Positions 43,340 to 54,602 of a stretch of DNA of 64,000 nucleotides are shown in pieces. The notes beneath the pieces are model-generated. The model saw nothing but the letters and a program-made list of their open reading frames with translations, had not been told where the DNA came from and did no database searches. The translations under genes and the position numbers were made by a program. The stretch's first letter is position 1; every line of letters starts with the position of its first letter. Source of the stretch: Cercophora sp. LCS_1 (lineage: Eukaryota > Ascomycota > Sordariomycetes > Sordariales > Lasiosphaeriaceae). The stretch spans positions 1,488,001 to 1,552,000 of the forward strand of contig JAPZLL010000004.1 in the NCBI GenBank assembly GCA_036250225.1, in the 5' to 3' direction.

Positions 43340-44071
43340 TCACTTGGCCAGCTCTGCCAAAAGCCTCTCAAGCTCCTCCTCCTCATCCTTGACATACACC
43401 TCATACTTGGTGCCCACCATTCCCTGAACCGCTTCCTTGATCTCGGCCACCAACGTGTCGGCATCAGCCCGCCTCGAAGGGCCCTGCTTCCAGATGGCGC
43501 TCAGCAACGACCGCCGGCTGCCGATGCCCTGCGGAGACTCCTTGGTCATATCGGCATCCGTGGCAGCGACGATGGAGACCATCATCTTCTCTGCCTGGAC
43601 ATAGTCGCCCTCTTTGACGAGCTGATCAGCCAGGGAGTTCTTCAGTACATAATCCTTGTCCCCGAAATGTTCGATAAGCTTGCGGATGCTCTGTCCGGCG
43701 TCGGATACCAAGCCCAGCTTGGACTGCAGGACGTACTGGGCATGGACAAGACGACGCCACGCCTTGGGCTGAGTCTCTGCCAGTGACTTTGGGGCAGCAG
43801 CAGTCTCTTCCTGGGCCAGCTTGGCGTCGAGGAGGGAGACGAGGAGCTTGGCCTTGTCTTCGGTGCTGGCAGTGCTGTTGGGGTCGATGGGGAGCTGCGA
43901 GCGTTCTTCGTCGGAGAAGTTGCCAAGGAAATGAATGGCGGATACCCAATCGATGCTGTCCCAGAAGGCGTTCACGGGTACACCCTTTTCCCAGGAGAAT
44001 TTCTGGGCGGACTCGGACGTGTTGACCTCTGGGTTTGAGAATCGGACCGGGGCTGCGGTGGCGTCGGCCAT
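43340..44071 (-). CDS. Small helical protein of unknown function (243 aa)
   Basis: This is a single exon with its start at 44071 (MADATAAPVRF). The frame is open upstream to 44167, but those residues are hydrophobic and atypical. The protein is almost entirely alpha-helical and acidic, with a layout like TPR or other helical-repeat adaptors: WEKGVPVNAFWDSIDWVSAI, then LLVSLLDAKLAQEE, AWRRLVHAQYVLQSKLGLV, SIRKLIEHFGD and a C-terminal coiled-coil-like EEEELERLLAELAK. No signal peptide or membrane span is evident. I cannot name a family. The conserved-looking composition, codon pattern and clean frame support a real gene. Confidence 0.75.
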   Translation of the reverse strand: MADATAAPVRFSNPEVNTSESAQKFSWEKGVPVNAFWDSIDWVSAIHFLGNFSDEERSQLPIDPNSTASTEDKAKLLVSLLDAKLAQEETAAAPKSLAETQPKAWRRLVHAQYVLQSKLGLVSDAGQSIRKLIEHFGDKDYVLKNSLADQLVKEGDYVQAEKMMVSIVAATDADMTKESPQGIGSRRSLLSAIWKQGPSRRADADTLVAEIKEAVQGMVGTKYEVYVKDEEEELERLLAELAK

Positions 44072-44793
44072 GTTAAGGGCTAAGGGCCTAACAAGAGGTT
44101 GGAGTAGAATGAGGAGTAGTGCGTGAGAGAGGGTATGAGGGTGGCTGATGAAGTCAGCAGCGAGCAAGTTGGACTCTTACGGCCATCTTTATACTCCATT
44201 CAGAGATTGTTGACATTTGGGATTCTCCTTAATCGATGGGTGCCTGAATCCCCAATATTTGCAAAACTTGATGCCTTATTGTGTTTCTAGGCTGCGACAT
44301 TTCCCTGCAACTCAGGCTAAGGCGCTTGTTCGTGGGATTCTGGCGTGTAACAAAACACTCAGCCCATTCAAATCACACACCTGATAAATCGAAAGTGACC
44401 TGCTACTTCCGGGAGAATGCTGCAGGTCTCACAGATATCTCACCAACTTCTTATTGGAGCACCCTGTGAGATTCTTTTGGTCTTTTCTCCTGAGCGCATC
44501 GAACCCGGATGTTGTTCGTTGCTAGGCAACAAGTGAGTATCAGGCAGCGACATTGTGGTTTGGATTACCCGTGTAACCATCCGGGTCCCCTTCGCATCGC
44601 TGAAGGATTCGGTAAAACCCGACAGACAGAGTACGGCCGCCGCTTTGATCATACTTGCGATCACTACCTTCTCAATTAAATCCTTTTCGTGCATCAGTCA
44701 AAGCATGTTAAGGCCAAAGCTCTCTGGGCTGGCGAACTGAAAACTGAGCCTTCTAGCCCTAGACTAAATAACATATCTATTTGATCACTAAGC

Positions 44794-45250
44794 CTACTCG
44801 GCAACCCGACAGGTATGCGTCTGCGACTTGACATAAGAAAAGAAGAATGGCTTGCCAGGTGGGCGGTAGAAACCTCCGAAAGACTCCTTATAGGTCTCGA
44901 GGGTCATTGAATGCCTCAAGTTTTTGACAGTCAGCCTCCAGGCACCCGCATGTACTCCCTTTACCTGAAGTGAATAGAAAAAGGGCTTAGATAACACGTT
45001 GAAATCCACATATTTGCTTCTATTCGAAGGCGTATAGGTGAATGCCGAGACATATTCCTCTACTCTCCAAAGGACCCAGATGCTGTCTATATGGATCCTC
45101 GAGGTCTCTCCAAATTGTCTGGTTGGTTGCGGCTGAGCAAGACAGATTGCTTACGGGATGGCCGAGTGTCGATGCTCCTGTATGTGGTGGAATCTTGAGA
45201 TATTCGACGACTTTGTCTACGTACCTATGCGAGCCTCCGCTTATCATGGC
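44794..45250 (-). pseudogene. Possible degenerate coding fragment
   Basis: On the minus strand two neighbouring frames look protein-like but do not join cleanly. One (45247-45020) includes SHRYVDKVVEYLKIPP; the other (about 45105-44794) includes EEYVSAFTYTPSNRSKYVDF and ends GKPFFFSYVKSQTHTCRVAE. Candidate splice sites (GTACGT near 45224, GTAAGC near 45155) do not restore one frame without a stop. It may be a decayed gene, a gene with exons I mis-joined, or chance. No family is recognised. Confidence 0.25.
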
Positions 45251-46052
45251 ACGGGAATAGCTTCGGTCCTTTCACTAGAGTTTGGGCCATGAGTAGATAT
45301 AAAATACAGAGGGTGGATGAATCCCGCAGCGCTCAGTCCGAAATGCTCAACGCATATGGCCTGTTTGACCCCTAGTCCTCAGCCTAATGAACCACTCCTT
45401 TCAGACATCCCAGGTGCAAGTGGTGGTAAATATGTTTCTGGGCTTTTGGCCAACGCCACTACTTCTTTCAGGTCGGAGTTAAATTTTGACGGCAGCTTGG
45501 ACGTGGTGAGTGCAGGTTGTTAGTAGTATGAGTACTGACTGTAGGCTACCTCCCATACCACAGGCAGATCCCGTGATCGTAAGAAAAGAATGATCTTGAT
45601 ATTGTGGACGACGTATTGTCTGTCCATGTGGTGGTGCTGTCTTGGTGGCGTGTTGCGGAACGTGATGTGATTGTGGGGATGTCAGATGCACTTCGGCGGT
45701 GTGCCTCCTGACAGAACCTACGTCCTGTGTTTGCCTGCAATTAGTCATCATCAGACTACCGGATTCCAAAGATCAGGGTACCTGATGCTTCGATCGTGCA
45801 TCAGGTAAATCATATAACTGGGCCTCCTGTACCATACTTTGTACACGATGTTGCGCAATTGTGAGCGCAACCAGACCGTCAAAGAGCAAGGGTGAGTGAC
45901 GTCATTAGCCGCTACGCGATGGCGGGGGGCGGCGACGCTCAACGTCCAAGCCCTCGCTCAAACCTCATCGCACACTTCGCCGCTTTACACAGTCATCGAC
46001 CTTCTGTATACCTTGAGGGGGCGAAAGGAGAAAACATGTTTGTGGCGCCTCG

Positions 46053-46074
46053 AGCGCCCGCGCCCGCGCCCGCG
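46053..46074 (+). repeat. GC-rich simple repeat (GCGCCC)n
   Basis: About three and a half imperfect units of GCGCCC or CGCCCG. It has no evident role. Confidence 0.7.
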
Positions 46075-46507
46075 CTTGCTCTTCGACTCGTCGCTGAGAT
46101 TCTGGATTTACAACATCGGGTCGCAGCACGCGACAGATTAAGCTTCAGCGCCAATATTCTCAACAGCAATGCTATCGATAAGTTCCAAGAGTTTGCACTC
46201 TCTCTCAAGCGCGGCATCAAAACGATTGCAAAAAATGCCGCGCGATCCGGCAACCGGCTCTGCTCGGCATTACCCTTTTCTTACCGTTATTTTTAGTCAA
46301 ATATGATATTGCATGATTCAACCGTGACACCCGAGCACAGGACACCCCGCGTACCCGAGAAACCATGTGGATGTTGATGGTCCCGAGCACAAACTCAGCG
46401 CCCGAGCTGCATTGCAGACAGGGCCGACTTGACCGATGTGATGGTGGGGTGACTTGAGCAACGCGCTTGATCACCAATCGTCCTCAGGCTGACCATCAAC
46501 ATGGTGG

Positions 46508-46529
46508 CGGGGAGGGAGGGGGGGGGGGG
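46508..46529 (+). repeat. G-rich tract
   Basis: An almost pure G run interrupted twice by A. It could form a G-quadruplex or be a sequencing-prone site. Confidence 0.75.
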
Positions 46530-46939
46530 TCGGCTGCCAACTGAGGAACCGAGACAGATGCGTGGCATTGCACACCGACGAAGGGCATAATTCCGATCTC
46601 CAATGCTGGAGATCCGGTATGTCCCGTTTTGGAAGGACGCCTGATGACTTGCTGCGTCGCGGCGATTTGTTCGCTTCGTCCCGCCCGGACCTCAACCCAT
46701 TGCAAGAAGCTTCTCACATGCCTTTTGGAGGCTCGCGAGAAGGGCCCGCTCCCCCCGCACGACCGAGTCCTCAATTCTCCCCGTTTGTGGGGTGCATGAG
46801 ACCACAAGCGTGCCCGTCGCTCCCATCCCGCTGTGGTGACTCACTCCATGAGAACTGACCATGACCGAGCCGGTGGGACAGGCTCTGGACATCGGGCGCT
46901 GACATGACAGCGTCACCGACAGTTGGCGGGGAATCCGAA

Positions 46940-46959
46940 GCGATCGCGATCGCGATCGC
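46940..46959. repeat. Self-complementary (GCGATC)n repeat
   Basis: Three GCGATC units plus GC. The whole 20-mer is palindromic, so it reads the same on both strands. Confidence 0.8.
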
Positions 46960-49203
46960 TCAGCATTGCTGTTGTAAGCTTACAAGACCGAGCAGTTGGA
47001 ACCTGAGCACACCAAAGCGTTGCAAAGAGGACTGATGCTTTGCATATCGAGGCTCCGCGGGCGCCGAGTCGGGCAGCCTCAGCCCTGCATCTGGCCCTCC
47101 GGTCCCCGATTGAGCCAGCCCGAGCCAAACGGAGCGATCCCCCAGATTTCCGCTGCGTGAAAACGGAGTCAGGGTCGTCGATGTCGTGGCATGCCGCACC
47201 TTTGACGCATTGCATTGCTGTCAAGGCCAGCGGGGACCAGCTCATCGGCATCATCAACCTGACGACACTGGGCATCAATCCGTCGTCATCCCTTCGGCCC
47301 GGCGGTCTCAGCATGAATGAGTTTCTCGAGATGCCCCTCAGAGGGTGGTTCGCAGAAGCCCTCGGGCCATCGCATGTCCGCAGCTTGAGAGGCGGCCCGA
47401 GGCCCACCACACCCGCAACCACTCAGCTCCCCTCCGATTCCCCGGATCAGGACTTTGACTGCGACACTGCATTGGCTGTCGGGATCCAGAACGCGATGCG
47501 TTGGGTGTAGCACAGATTGCCCGCATAGGGACAGCAAATCCAGACCATCCTGAGGCGGGTAAGATTGTGTGCCTTGCCCTGAAAAACCGCAGGACAGCAG
47601 TGATTTGATGAGATGGCAACTGCACATCACCATCGGCATCAGGCTACAATGGGTGCCTTATTCGTGGCAGCCATGACAGTCATCGGTCGGTCAGGAAGTT
47701 GGGCAACGCTGGCGGGCATTTATTTGCGGCTCATCCCCACTGCGACGCACTTGCGTGATTGTAGACAAGAAGCATCTCGCACTTTCCTGGCGCAGCAAGA
47801 ACACTGCACTCTAGCGAACCCATCCAGATACGAGCCAGCCGACCCTGAACAGCGACCACGGGGTAAACTATCCGTCCTGAATCCGTTTTGCGTCATCATT
47901 CCAACAACCGCAATAACGATTGGAAGTCTCACGAGCAGGATCCCAGACAAGGCCCATTTAATACACCGCGGGCCGCAGCGACGTGCACTGCCTGGCGCCA
48001 GTCCGACGGCAGTCAAACACCACATCAGCAAGACAACAGACGATCTCTTGGGACCGCTCCGAGCAGGCCACGCACAACAAACTCCGACATCCCGGAAATC
48101 CGGTTTAGTGACCTGGAAGTCAGAGATTTGCGCATCTATCAGGCGAAAATCGAATTTTTTTATTTTTTTTGTGAGGGTGGCGGCTTGTTTCCGTCTTGAC
48201 GAGTCAATCAGGGCTGTTTGTAGCATTTCAGCGCCTCAGCCAAACGTCATCCACTCCAAGTTTTCTCGCACCTTGCATCTCGCCTTCGCCTTGCCCGCGC
48301 GCCTGCCTTCCTTGGCCGTAAAACCGACCGGCCGGCCCAAAGCGACCGCGACAGACCAACAAGTGACACCTGGCAGATCTGACTGCTCAGTTTGTATTTA
48401 TTTACGCCCCGTCCAGCCGATCGCGTCGGTGCAAAACCACGAGTTCGATTCCCATCATCTGCTGCTGACTTAGCGCCATCCCGGACTGTCAGCTGCGTGC
48501 ACCGCCGTTACATACATCACCTCCGTTATTTCCCGGTCGTACCGCAAGGTGCAAAATATCTCGAGAGCGCCCGCGAGGACTGCTGAAGAGGCGGATAGAC
48601 AAGGAGGACCCGACCTCACTTGCCACATCTCCACCGCTTCGACCCTTCTCCGCGATTATTTTCCCGTCGACACTTGTGGGATCCACCTCGTCATTCGGAC
48701 CGTCACAAGTAGTGTGCCATCCCACGGTCCGTTTCCCTCGGCCAACAAAGGCGCCAGAGTGTTCGTGCCCCCACCATCAGCTACCCCGCGCGCGTGGAGG
48801 CAACAACCCTTCAGACCACCAAGAAGTCAATCCCAAGCAGGAGCTTCCAGCTCCGTCTCGACCCCGAGCTGCAAAGCTGCTGCACCCCGACTGCGGGCGA
48901 CGCGTCCCCAGCCAGCCACCGAGTTTTGAGTTAGAGCGTCAACGGCAGCTGCTGTCTCAGCTGCCTTCAACAAGCCTCCGCTTTGCTTAAGCTTGTTCTT
49001 TCCGCCCCGATTTCGATTTTGACGGAGCGACAACCGTGACCCACAAAGTCCTTGTCAAGGAACCCCTCACCCAAAGCAAACCGAGCCTTCTCGAAACAAA
49101 CGGAGCACCCTGAATCCTTTGCCCTCCTTTACGTACCATAAAGGAAGGTACTTCCGCATCCAACACATCCCTTTGTTTCTTCATTCTCGACTTTTTTCCC
49201 CAC

Positions 49204-49647
49204 ATGTCACTTGGATATTTTTATCCGCCAGCCTCTCCCGCCGCCAGCAGCTGCTCCTCATCAAGTGCTGAAGAACACTTTGGGTCAAATATGTCGTCGC
49301 CACAGAGCTCACCCTCCGATCGCGCAACACAGCCGTACATGCTTGTCCCCAACCTCCACATCTCAGACCCTTCCGCAGCAGAGGTCGACCTCGACAGCCA
49401 TCCATGGATGGTTGCTACCGTCATCGAGGACGACGACCTTACCTTCGGTGGTAAGGCCCTCAGCACATGGTACGAAGAGGACAGGATGCGCTTGAGCTGT
49501 GGCAAAGATGAAGAGGAGAGGCGAGGTCGACAACGTGAACGCGTCACTATGGACAATCATCACCATCATCATCACCATCATCAACACCATCAACACCACC
49601 ATCACAAGCAACAAGCGGCTCAACATGCCAAAAAGACGGCGCAATAG
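49204..49647 (+). CDS. Small acidic protein with a His-rich tail (147 aa)
   Basis: The frame is open from 49204; an internal ATG at 49291 (MSSPQSSPSDRA) is an equally good start and would give 118 aa. The middle part looks conserved: YMLVPNLHISDP, DLDSHPWMVATVIEDDDLTFGGKALSTWYEEDRMRLS, then an EEERRGRQRER helix. I recall similar short proteins in Sordariomycetes but know of no function. The tail holds 21 His in about 26 residues, encoded by CAT/CAC repeats at 49558-49610, then QQAAQHAKKTAQ. His-rich runs may bind metal or target nuclear speckles in other proteins; that is only a possibility here. No signal peptide or membrane span is evident. Confidence 0.62.
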   Translation: MSLGYFYPPASPAASSCSSSSAEEHFGSNMSSPQSSPSDRATQPYMLVPNLHISDPSAAEVDLDSHPWMVATVIEDDDLTFGGKALSTWYEEDRMRLSCGKDEEERRGRQRERVTMDNHHHHHHHHQHHQHHHHKQQAAQHAKKTAQ

Positions 49648-50884
49648 GGTCGTGCTTTTCCATCATCCCGCCACGTCTCTGTCTCCCCGACACCTCGGCT
49701 CGACTCGCCACATACTCTCTCGCCACACGCTGTCGCCACGAAAACCTCCGAGTGACGGCAACACGCCGCCACGCGACGATAATTACCTCCCCAAGCCTGG
49801 GGTTGGACACTCTGAGACAAGATGCGTTTGTACATATTTGGATCGCAACACCAGCCAATCGGTTGTGCGGGTCGGTGTTGGCGGGACAGGACAGTTGTAG
49901 CTGCATCCGAGTTCGGCGTTGAGCGTCGTCGGCGGTCACTCGCGGCTCAAGCAGCATCATCACGACATATCGACATCGCCTACCCTTTCGTTAGGGATCA
50001 GCCATCACCTTCTTTCGGCATTGTTGGCAAACGTTTTACGGCATTGGCTACACGAAGACTATACTGGCATTTAGAGGACTTGGGAGGCATTGCTTGCATT
50101 TCACTTTGGTCATGGTCAGGATCAAAGGGTCGGGAATTCCTTAACTCGCGTGTTTGTTTGGCGCGCGCTGCATGATACCATGTTTACTTTTTTTTTCGGG
50201 CTGCATTCCTTGTGGTGATGCTCAGCGCCGGTTGGTTGATACCCTATGCGGTGTTTGGGAGCAACTTTTGGTAACAGGTCTTATCCACGGGGGTTTGATC
50301 AAATGGGAGGAAGGCTTTTTGCTCGTTCGCGCACTCTGACAGGTAGATGTCGCCGCCGCAACGGTTATTAATTGACTATTATTTTATCACTTCGGAGTTT
50401 CACCTGTTTGCCTGTGATCTGTTTGTTTTGTGAGGGCGTGCTTTGCTGTGTTGACTGACTTGCTGCGGTGGACGGATTGCATTTTAAATTTACAATGCTC
50501 CGACCAGATGGGATCCCAGCGTTGCCGTCATTCGATGTTGTGGGCGGGCCCCACCTGCTCGAGCACGCCAATTGAACCATGACAGGCATCCGCTGCCACG
50601 AAAAATTTCGGCGTCAGCGAAGCATCACTCTTTGCCGCTGCGCTGTAAGGATCAGGGGCTTTGAGATAACATGCTTGATTGTTGCATTGGAATCGGCTTA
50701 GCGATATCTATCTATATAAGGATTGTGGTGTTGAATAATCACATATCTAGTGTATGCCATGAAACAATTGTGTAAAACGAAGAAGGAGCCGGTGCGCAGG
50801 GTCCCCGTTGCTAAGGAACTTTACACCCGCCCTGCACCCAGCGCACCCCGCTCTTCTCTCGTTCTGTCTCCTTGTCCGGATTAA
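49648..50884. other. Intergenic between His-rich gene and TDT transporter
   Basis: Likely a long 3' untranslated region followed by the transporter promoter. The AT-rich stretch around 50690-50760 includes TATCTATATAAGG near 50707-50719, a possible TATA element about 170 bp before the ATG at 50885. Confidence 0.4.
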
Positions 50885-52385
50885 ATGGCGACAGAAGCGG
50901 TGGATTACCAGCTCGAAGTCAATGGCCACGCGAGCGGCGGCGGTGTGGGCTCGGGCGCGATGAGGGGGCTCGACTACCTGCGCATGGCCAACGGCCAGAA
51001 AATCGAGTCTGATCCGGCAACCCCTCCCGCGAGAGCAGCCCCCCCGCCGGGCCCCGACCCGGGCCAAACCCGATCGGTGCAAATTCCATCGCCGCCGCCG
51101 GCCGATCTACCCGAGCACCAGCTCGAGCGCATCCCTACCTTTTTGCAGCCGAGCATGCCCTGGCGCGACCGCCTGATGCATTTCACGTTTGCGTGGTTCA
51201 CCGTCACGTAAAGCACACCCCCATCTCGTCAGCTGACTTGCAGTGAAACAACGCTGATCTGACCACATAATTCGCAGCATATCAACAAGCGGCATCGCCC
51301 TTCTCCTCGCCATCACGCCTCACCGTTTCCCCGGTCTTTCCTCCATCGGCCTCGCCATCTTCCTCCTCGACCTCGTCTTCTTCATCTTCATCACCCTTTG
51401 CATCGCCCTCCGCTTCGTGCTCTACCGCCGCACCCTGCGGCGCGCATTCACCCGTCCCAAGGAGGCCCTCTTCGTCCCGTGTTTGTTTCTATCGGTATGC
51501 ACCATCGTCGCCAACATCGCCGAATACGCCCGCCTCTTCCTCTCCCCGTACAGCACGCGCATCGATGGCCCGCTGGCTGACTTTCTCGTCGCCTGCTTCT
51601 GGGTGTACCTCGCCCTCGCGTTTGCGTTCTCCGTCTTTCAGTACCACCTCCTGTTCACGGTCAAGGAGGAACGCAGGCTCGTCGTCAGCGCCATGACGCC
51701 GGCGTGGATCTTGCCGATTTTCCCCGTCATGCTTGCGGGTACACTGGCGTGCGTCTGTGCCAAGATGTTATCCGCCGAAAGGGCGCTGGGCGTTTTGTGT
51801 GCTGGGCTCGCGGCGCAGGGGCTGGGACTGTTGATTTCGGTCTTTTTTTACGCGACCTATCTGTCCAGACTCATGGTGTTTGGGTTACCCGCCCAACGGC
51901 CGGGTATGTTTATTGCGGTTGGACCGCCGAGTTTTACGTGTGCTGCGTTGTTGAATATGGCTGGGGAGGTGCCGAGGGTGTTTCGGGACTTGGGAGGGGC
52001 GGGGACGATGTTGATTGGGGATCAGATGGCTGGTGCGGATGTGGAAACACTAGCGCTGGCGGTGAGGCTGGCAACTACGGGGTCGGCTGTTTTTCTGTGG
52101 GGGTTGAGCTTTTGGTTTTTTGCTTCGGCTACGGCAGCGGTGGTGGCAGGCATGCCGGATCGGAGGTTTCATTTGAGTTGGTGGAGTTTTGTCTTTCCGA
52201 ATGTTGGGTTTACGTTTGCTTGCGTCAAGGTGGGCGTTGTGTTTGGGAGTGAGGGCGTGTTGTGGTTTTCGACTGTCATGACGGCGGTGTTGGTGGTTGC
52301 GTGGGCGTTTATTGGGTATAGGTGCATCAGGGCGGTCTATAAGAGGGAGATTGTGTGGCCGGGGCATGATGAGGATGAGTCTTGA
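50885..52385 (+). CDS. TDT-family transporter (malic acid / sulfite efflux, Mae1/Ssu1 type)
   Basis: Two exons: 50885-51207 and 51278-52385, with a 70 bp intron that joins VT-ISTSGIALLL. The product is 476 aa. About 100 hydrophilic residues precede PWRDRLMHFTFAWFTVTISTSG, the typical span 1 of the tellurite-resistance/dicarboxylate transporter family. About ten spans are visible, with HRFPG after span 1 and PPSFTCAALLNMA in the middle. The last part holds HLSWWSFVFPNVGFTFA, the family's conserved W-W/FP region. Relatives are S. pombe Mae1 (malate uptake), Aspergillus C4-dicarboxylate exporters and Ssu1 (sulfite efflux). The PPSFTCAAL segment and the WWSFVFPNVGF stretch favour the Mae1-like branch, but substrate assignment is uncertain. 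It is convergent with the glycosyltransferase. Confidence 0.91.
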
Positions 52386-53144
52386 TTCGGAAGTTTGACG
52401 GGGACGGTTCGATCGTAATGGGTGAGCATGTGATGGTGGTTTAGTTGGCCGCAAAGCATGTCATTGATACCCCGGCCTTTATAGATTTAGATCTTCTTGT
52501 TTTGTCAGCCAAGTGGTAGTTGGGCATGGAGCTTTGTTTCTAATCCGATTTTGAGGGGATGAGATTGGAGGGAGCTTGGTCGGTGTCCCTGGTAGTCTAG
52601 AAGATCAACTGGATTCAAGCGTGCAAGACGTGGCGCGCACCCTGAATACACCTGAACCCTTCATCTCTACAGTTCATCTCAGATACATGGTTTGGAGCAT
52701 TAAAATCAGCTCCTGGCTAGGGCTAGGTACCCTAAGGGCAGAAAGTGCGTCTTGGTAGCGGCAGTGAGGTTTGGCGAGGAAGGTGCGAGGTCAATTATTA
52801 CTCGGGAATCAAACTGCGGAAGGCGCAGTCACTGATTCGAACAAGTCATCCGCCTACCAAATCACACCGAAAACCATTGTTCAACCTTTTATTGATATCA
52901 GATTCCTATGCTGCCTATGTAACCTGCTTTTCGGTCTATTGACACCACCCATGAAATATGGTACAGAGATCTGTCGTATGTTTCCTGTCCGTCGAGGCCA
53001 TTTCCCCCAAAAGACGCCGCCCACCAATGATTACCTGTAATAGACTCCATGACTCCGCCCGATCGAAGCCGAGAATCCAATCCAGAAGATACCGAGATCC
53101 CAGACGTTAAGAAATCCTTACCGACCAAACAGCAGGTCGGTTAG
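52386..53144. other. Convergent 3' region
   Basis: These 759 bp lie between two convergent genes and contain both 3' untranslated regions. No other feature was recognised. Confidence 0.4.
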
Positions 53145-54602
53145 TCAGACCCAATCCTTCTCCACCCGCCACTGGTCGTCGAAACCGAGCCCTGCCCCGG
53201 TTCTCAGATCGCAGTCGCGGTGGCCCCATTTCCGCCTAAAGATCTCCTTCCCGTTCTCGGTCGTGAGCTCGATTCCTTCTGCCAGGCCAGCCGCATCGTA
53301 GTAGAAGGGTTCGCCCTGGCCGCCGTGCTGGCCTGTCTGCCACGTATTGCGGCCCCGATTCCCGTGCTTATAGTGGAACATAGTGTCGGCCATCTTCAGC
53401 AGCTTTCGCCAGCGCACCAGGTTTTCGTCCTCCGCATCGCGGGACCCGAGGTACACCTTTACTCTGTCCTCCTTGGACAACATCCCAGACGGCGGCATTC
53501 TACCAACCCTCTTGTCGAGCCCCAAAAACATGTCCATCAACTCTCTGTCAATCTCGGTTTCCAGCGACCTCTTATCCGCCTTCCTCCTGGCATCGGCGTT
53601 GGCCGGCGGTGGTGGGTTCGGATCGGTGAATTTAGGCTCAATACCGTCGAGTCGATACAAGGCCGCCAGATCGTCGAGCGACGTGCTCACATCGGTGATG
53701 ATACCGGCTTTCGCGTCCAACATGGTCCAGTTGCGCATTGCCAGACGCGAATGCATGTCGCAGTCGGTAATATAGTACGGAATGAGCGTGTCCCACCCTC
53801 CGACATCTTCGTACGCGACCGGATTGACAAGCGCGAGGTGGTCATACGCGAAAAATCGCAAGCCCCAACGTGGATCGTCGCGCCGCGCCTCGCGCAACGC
53901 CCGTAACGCGAGCGCGTACAGCGATTGGAAGCCCTCCTCGTGGTACTTGGGTGTCAACTCGTGGCCGTCCTCATACGAGAGCGCCAGCACATCCATGTGG
54001 CTCCAGAAGTAGTACGGCCACTCGTGGGCGTAGCTGAGGGACAGGTAGAAGTTCTGGAGTTGCGCAAAGCTGAGGAGCGTTGGGGTCTGGACGATATTGA
54101 CACCAAGCGCCTTGAGGGTCGTGTGGTTGAGATAGAAGGGATTCTGGAGAGTCAGCTGTCCCCGCGCGTTGGCCTGCTGAACACCTGTGTTCTCGACGAC
54201 ATATATCTGATCGGCCGGCCATCCCGCAGTGAGGTAGCTGACGACGGCTTGAAGGAGGATCGGCCAGCTGCGGGTAAACCCGATGAGAAGAGGCGGCGCG
54301 ACAGGCAGATCGAAGTCTTTGTACAGATTGGGTTTGGCGACGTTCCACTTTGGGATCGGCGGTGGCTTCGAGGCTTGCAGGAGCGGAAAGTTGTCCTTGA
54401 TCGGCGGCGGGAGGTAGTCGGGCTTCGGCTTGTATCTTGGGTGGGGAGCGTCCTTTTCCGGCTTGTGAGCGCTGGCCGGGAGGCTGCCGAGCGCATTGCT
54501 GTACACTTCGCGATGGGTGAAGAAGGTGAGGACGACAAGGAAGGTCGACAACGAGGCAAGCAGGCCCAGCATCTGCCGCCCGCTCGGCATGGTGACGAGC
54601 AT
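53145..54602 (-). CDS. Putative type II membrane glycosyltransferase (GT-A-like fold)
   Basis: This is a single exon of 485 aa. A short N terminus and a signal anchor at about 11-28 (MLGLLASLSTFLVVLTFF) are followed by a Pro-rich stem to about residue 95. That is the layout of Golgi glycosyltransferases. The lumenal domain begins APPLLIGFTRSW and contains IYVVENTG, PYYFWSHMDVLALSYED (H-x-D at 202-204) and YYITDCDMHSRL (D-C-D at 280-282). The two acidic motifs resemble the metal and nucleotide-sugar sites of GT-A enzymes. I do not know the CAZy family; the donor and acceptor are open. Near-start alternatives are Met5 and Met11. The protein ends with a Cys-bearing RDCDLRTGAGLGF. Confidence 0.68.
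   Translation of the reverse strand: MLVTMPSGRQMLGLLASLSTFLVVLTFFTHREVYSNALGSLPASAHKPEKDAPHPRYKPKPDYLPPPIKDNFPLLQASKPPPIPKWNVAKPNLYKDFDLPVAPPLLIGFTRSWPILLQAVVSYLTAGWPADQIYVVENTGVQQANARGQLTLQNPFYLNHTTLKALGVNIVQTPTLLSFAQLQNFYLSLSYAHEWPYYFWSHMDVLALSYEDGHELTPKYHEEGFQSLYALALRALREARRDDPRWGLRFFAYDHLALVNPVAYEDVGGWDTLIPYYITDCDMHSRLAMRNWTMLDAKAGIITDVSTSLDDLAALYRLDGIEPKFTDPNPPPPANADARRKADKRSLETEIDRELMDMFLGLDKRVGRMPPSGMLSKEDRVKVYLGSRDAEDENLVRWRKLLKMADTMFHYKHGNRGRNTWQTGQHGGQGEPFYYDAAGLAEGIELTTENGKEIFRRKWGHRDCDLRTGAGLGFDDQWRVEKDWV

Larger units (their letters stand above)
44072..49203. other. Long gene-poor interval (about 5.1 kb)
   Basis: The proximal part is the promoter of the helical-protein gene. 44780-45550 is less GC-rich and shows fragments of coding-like sequence on the minus strand (see the separate entry). 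Simple tracts sit at 46053-46074, 46508-46529 and 46940-46959. The final kilobase before 49204 is probably promoter and long leader of the His-rich protein. No complete gene is defensible. Confidence 0.4.

Noticed and set aside
45892..46296. 134-codon plus-strand frame across the GCGCCC repeat
   Set aside because: Part is simple-repeat translation, and nothing supports expression or homology.
48439..48451. B-box-like GAGTTCGATTCCC, possible tRNA
   Set aside because: No A box at the right distance and the T and acceptor stems do not pair.
52829..52838. GATTCGAACA resembling a minus-strand tRNA B box
   Set aside because: No matching A box or cloverleaf could be drawn on either strand.
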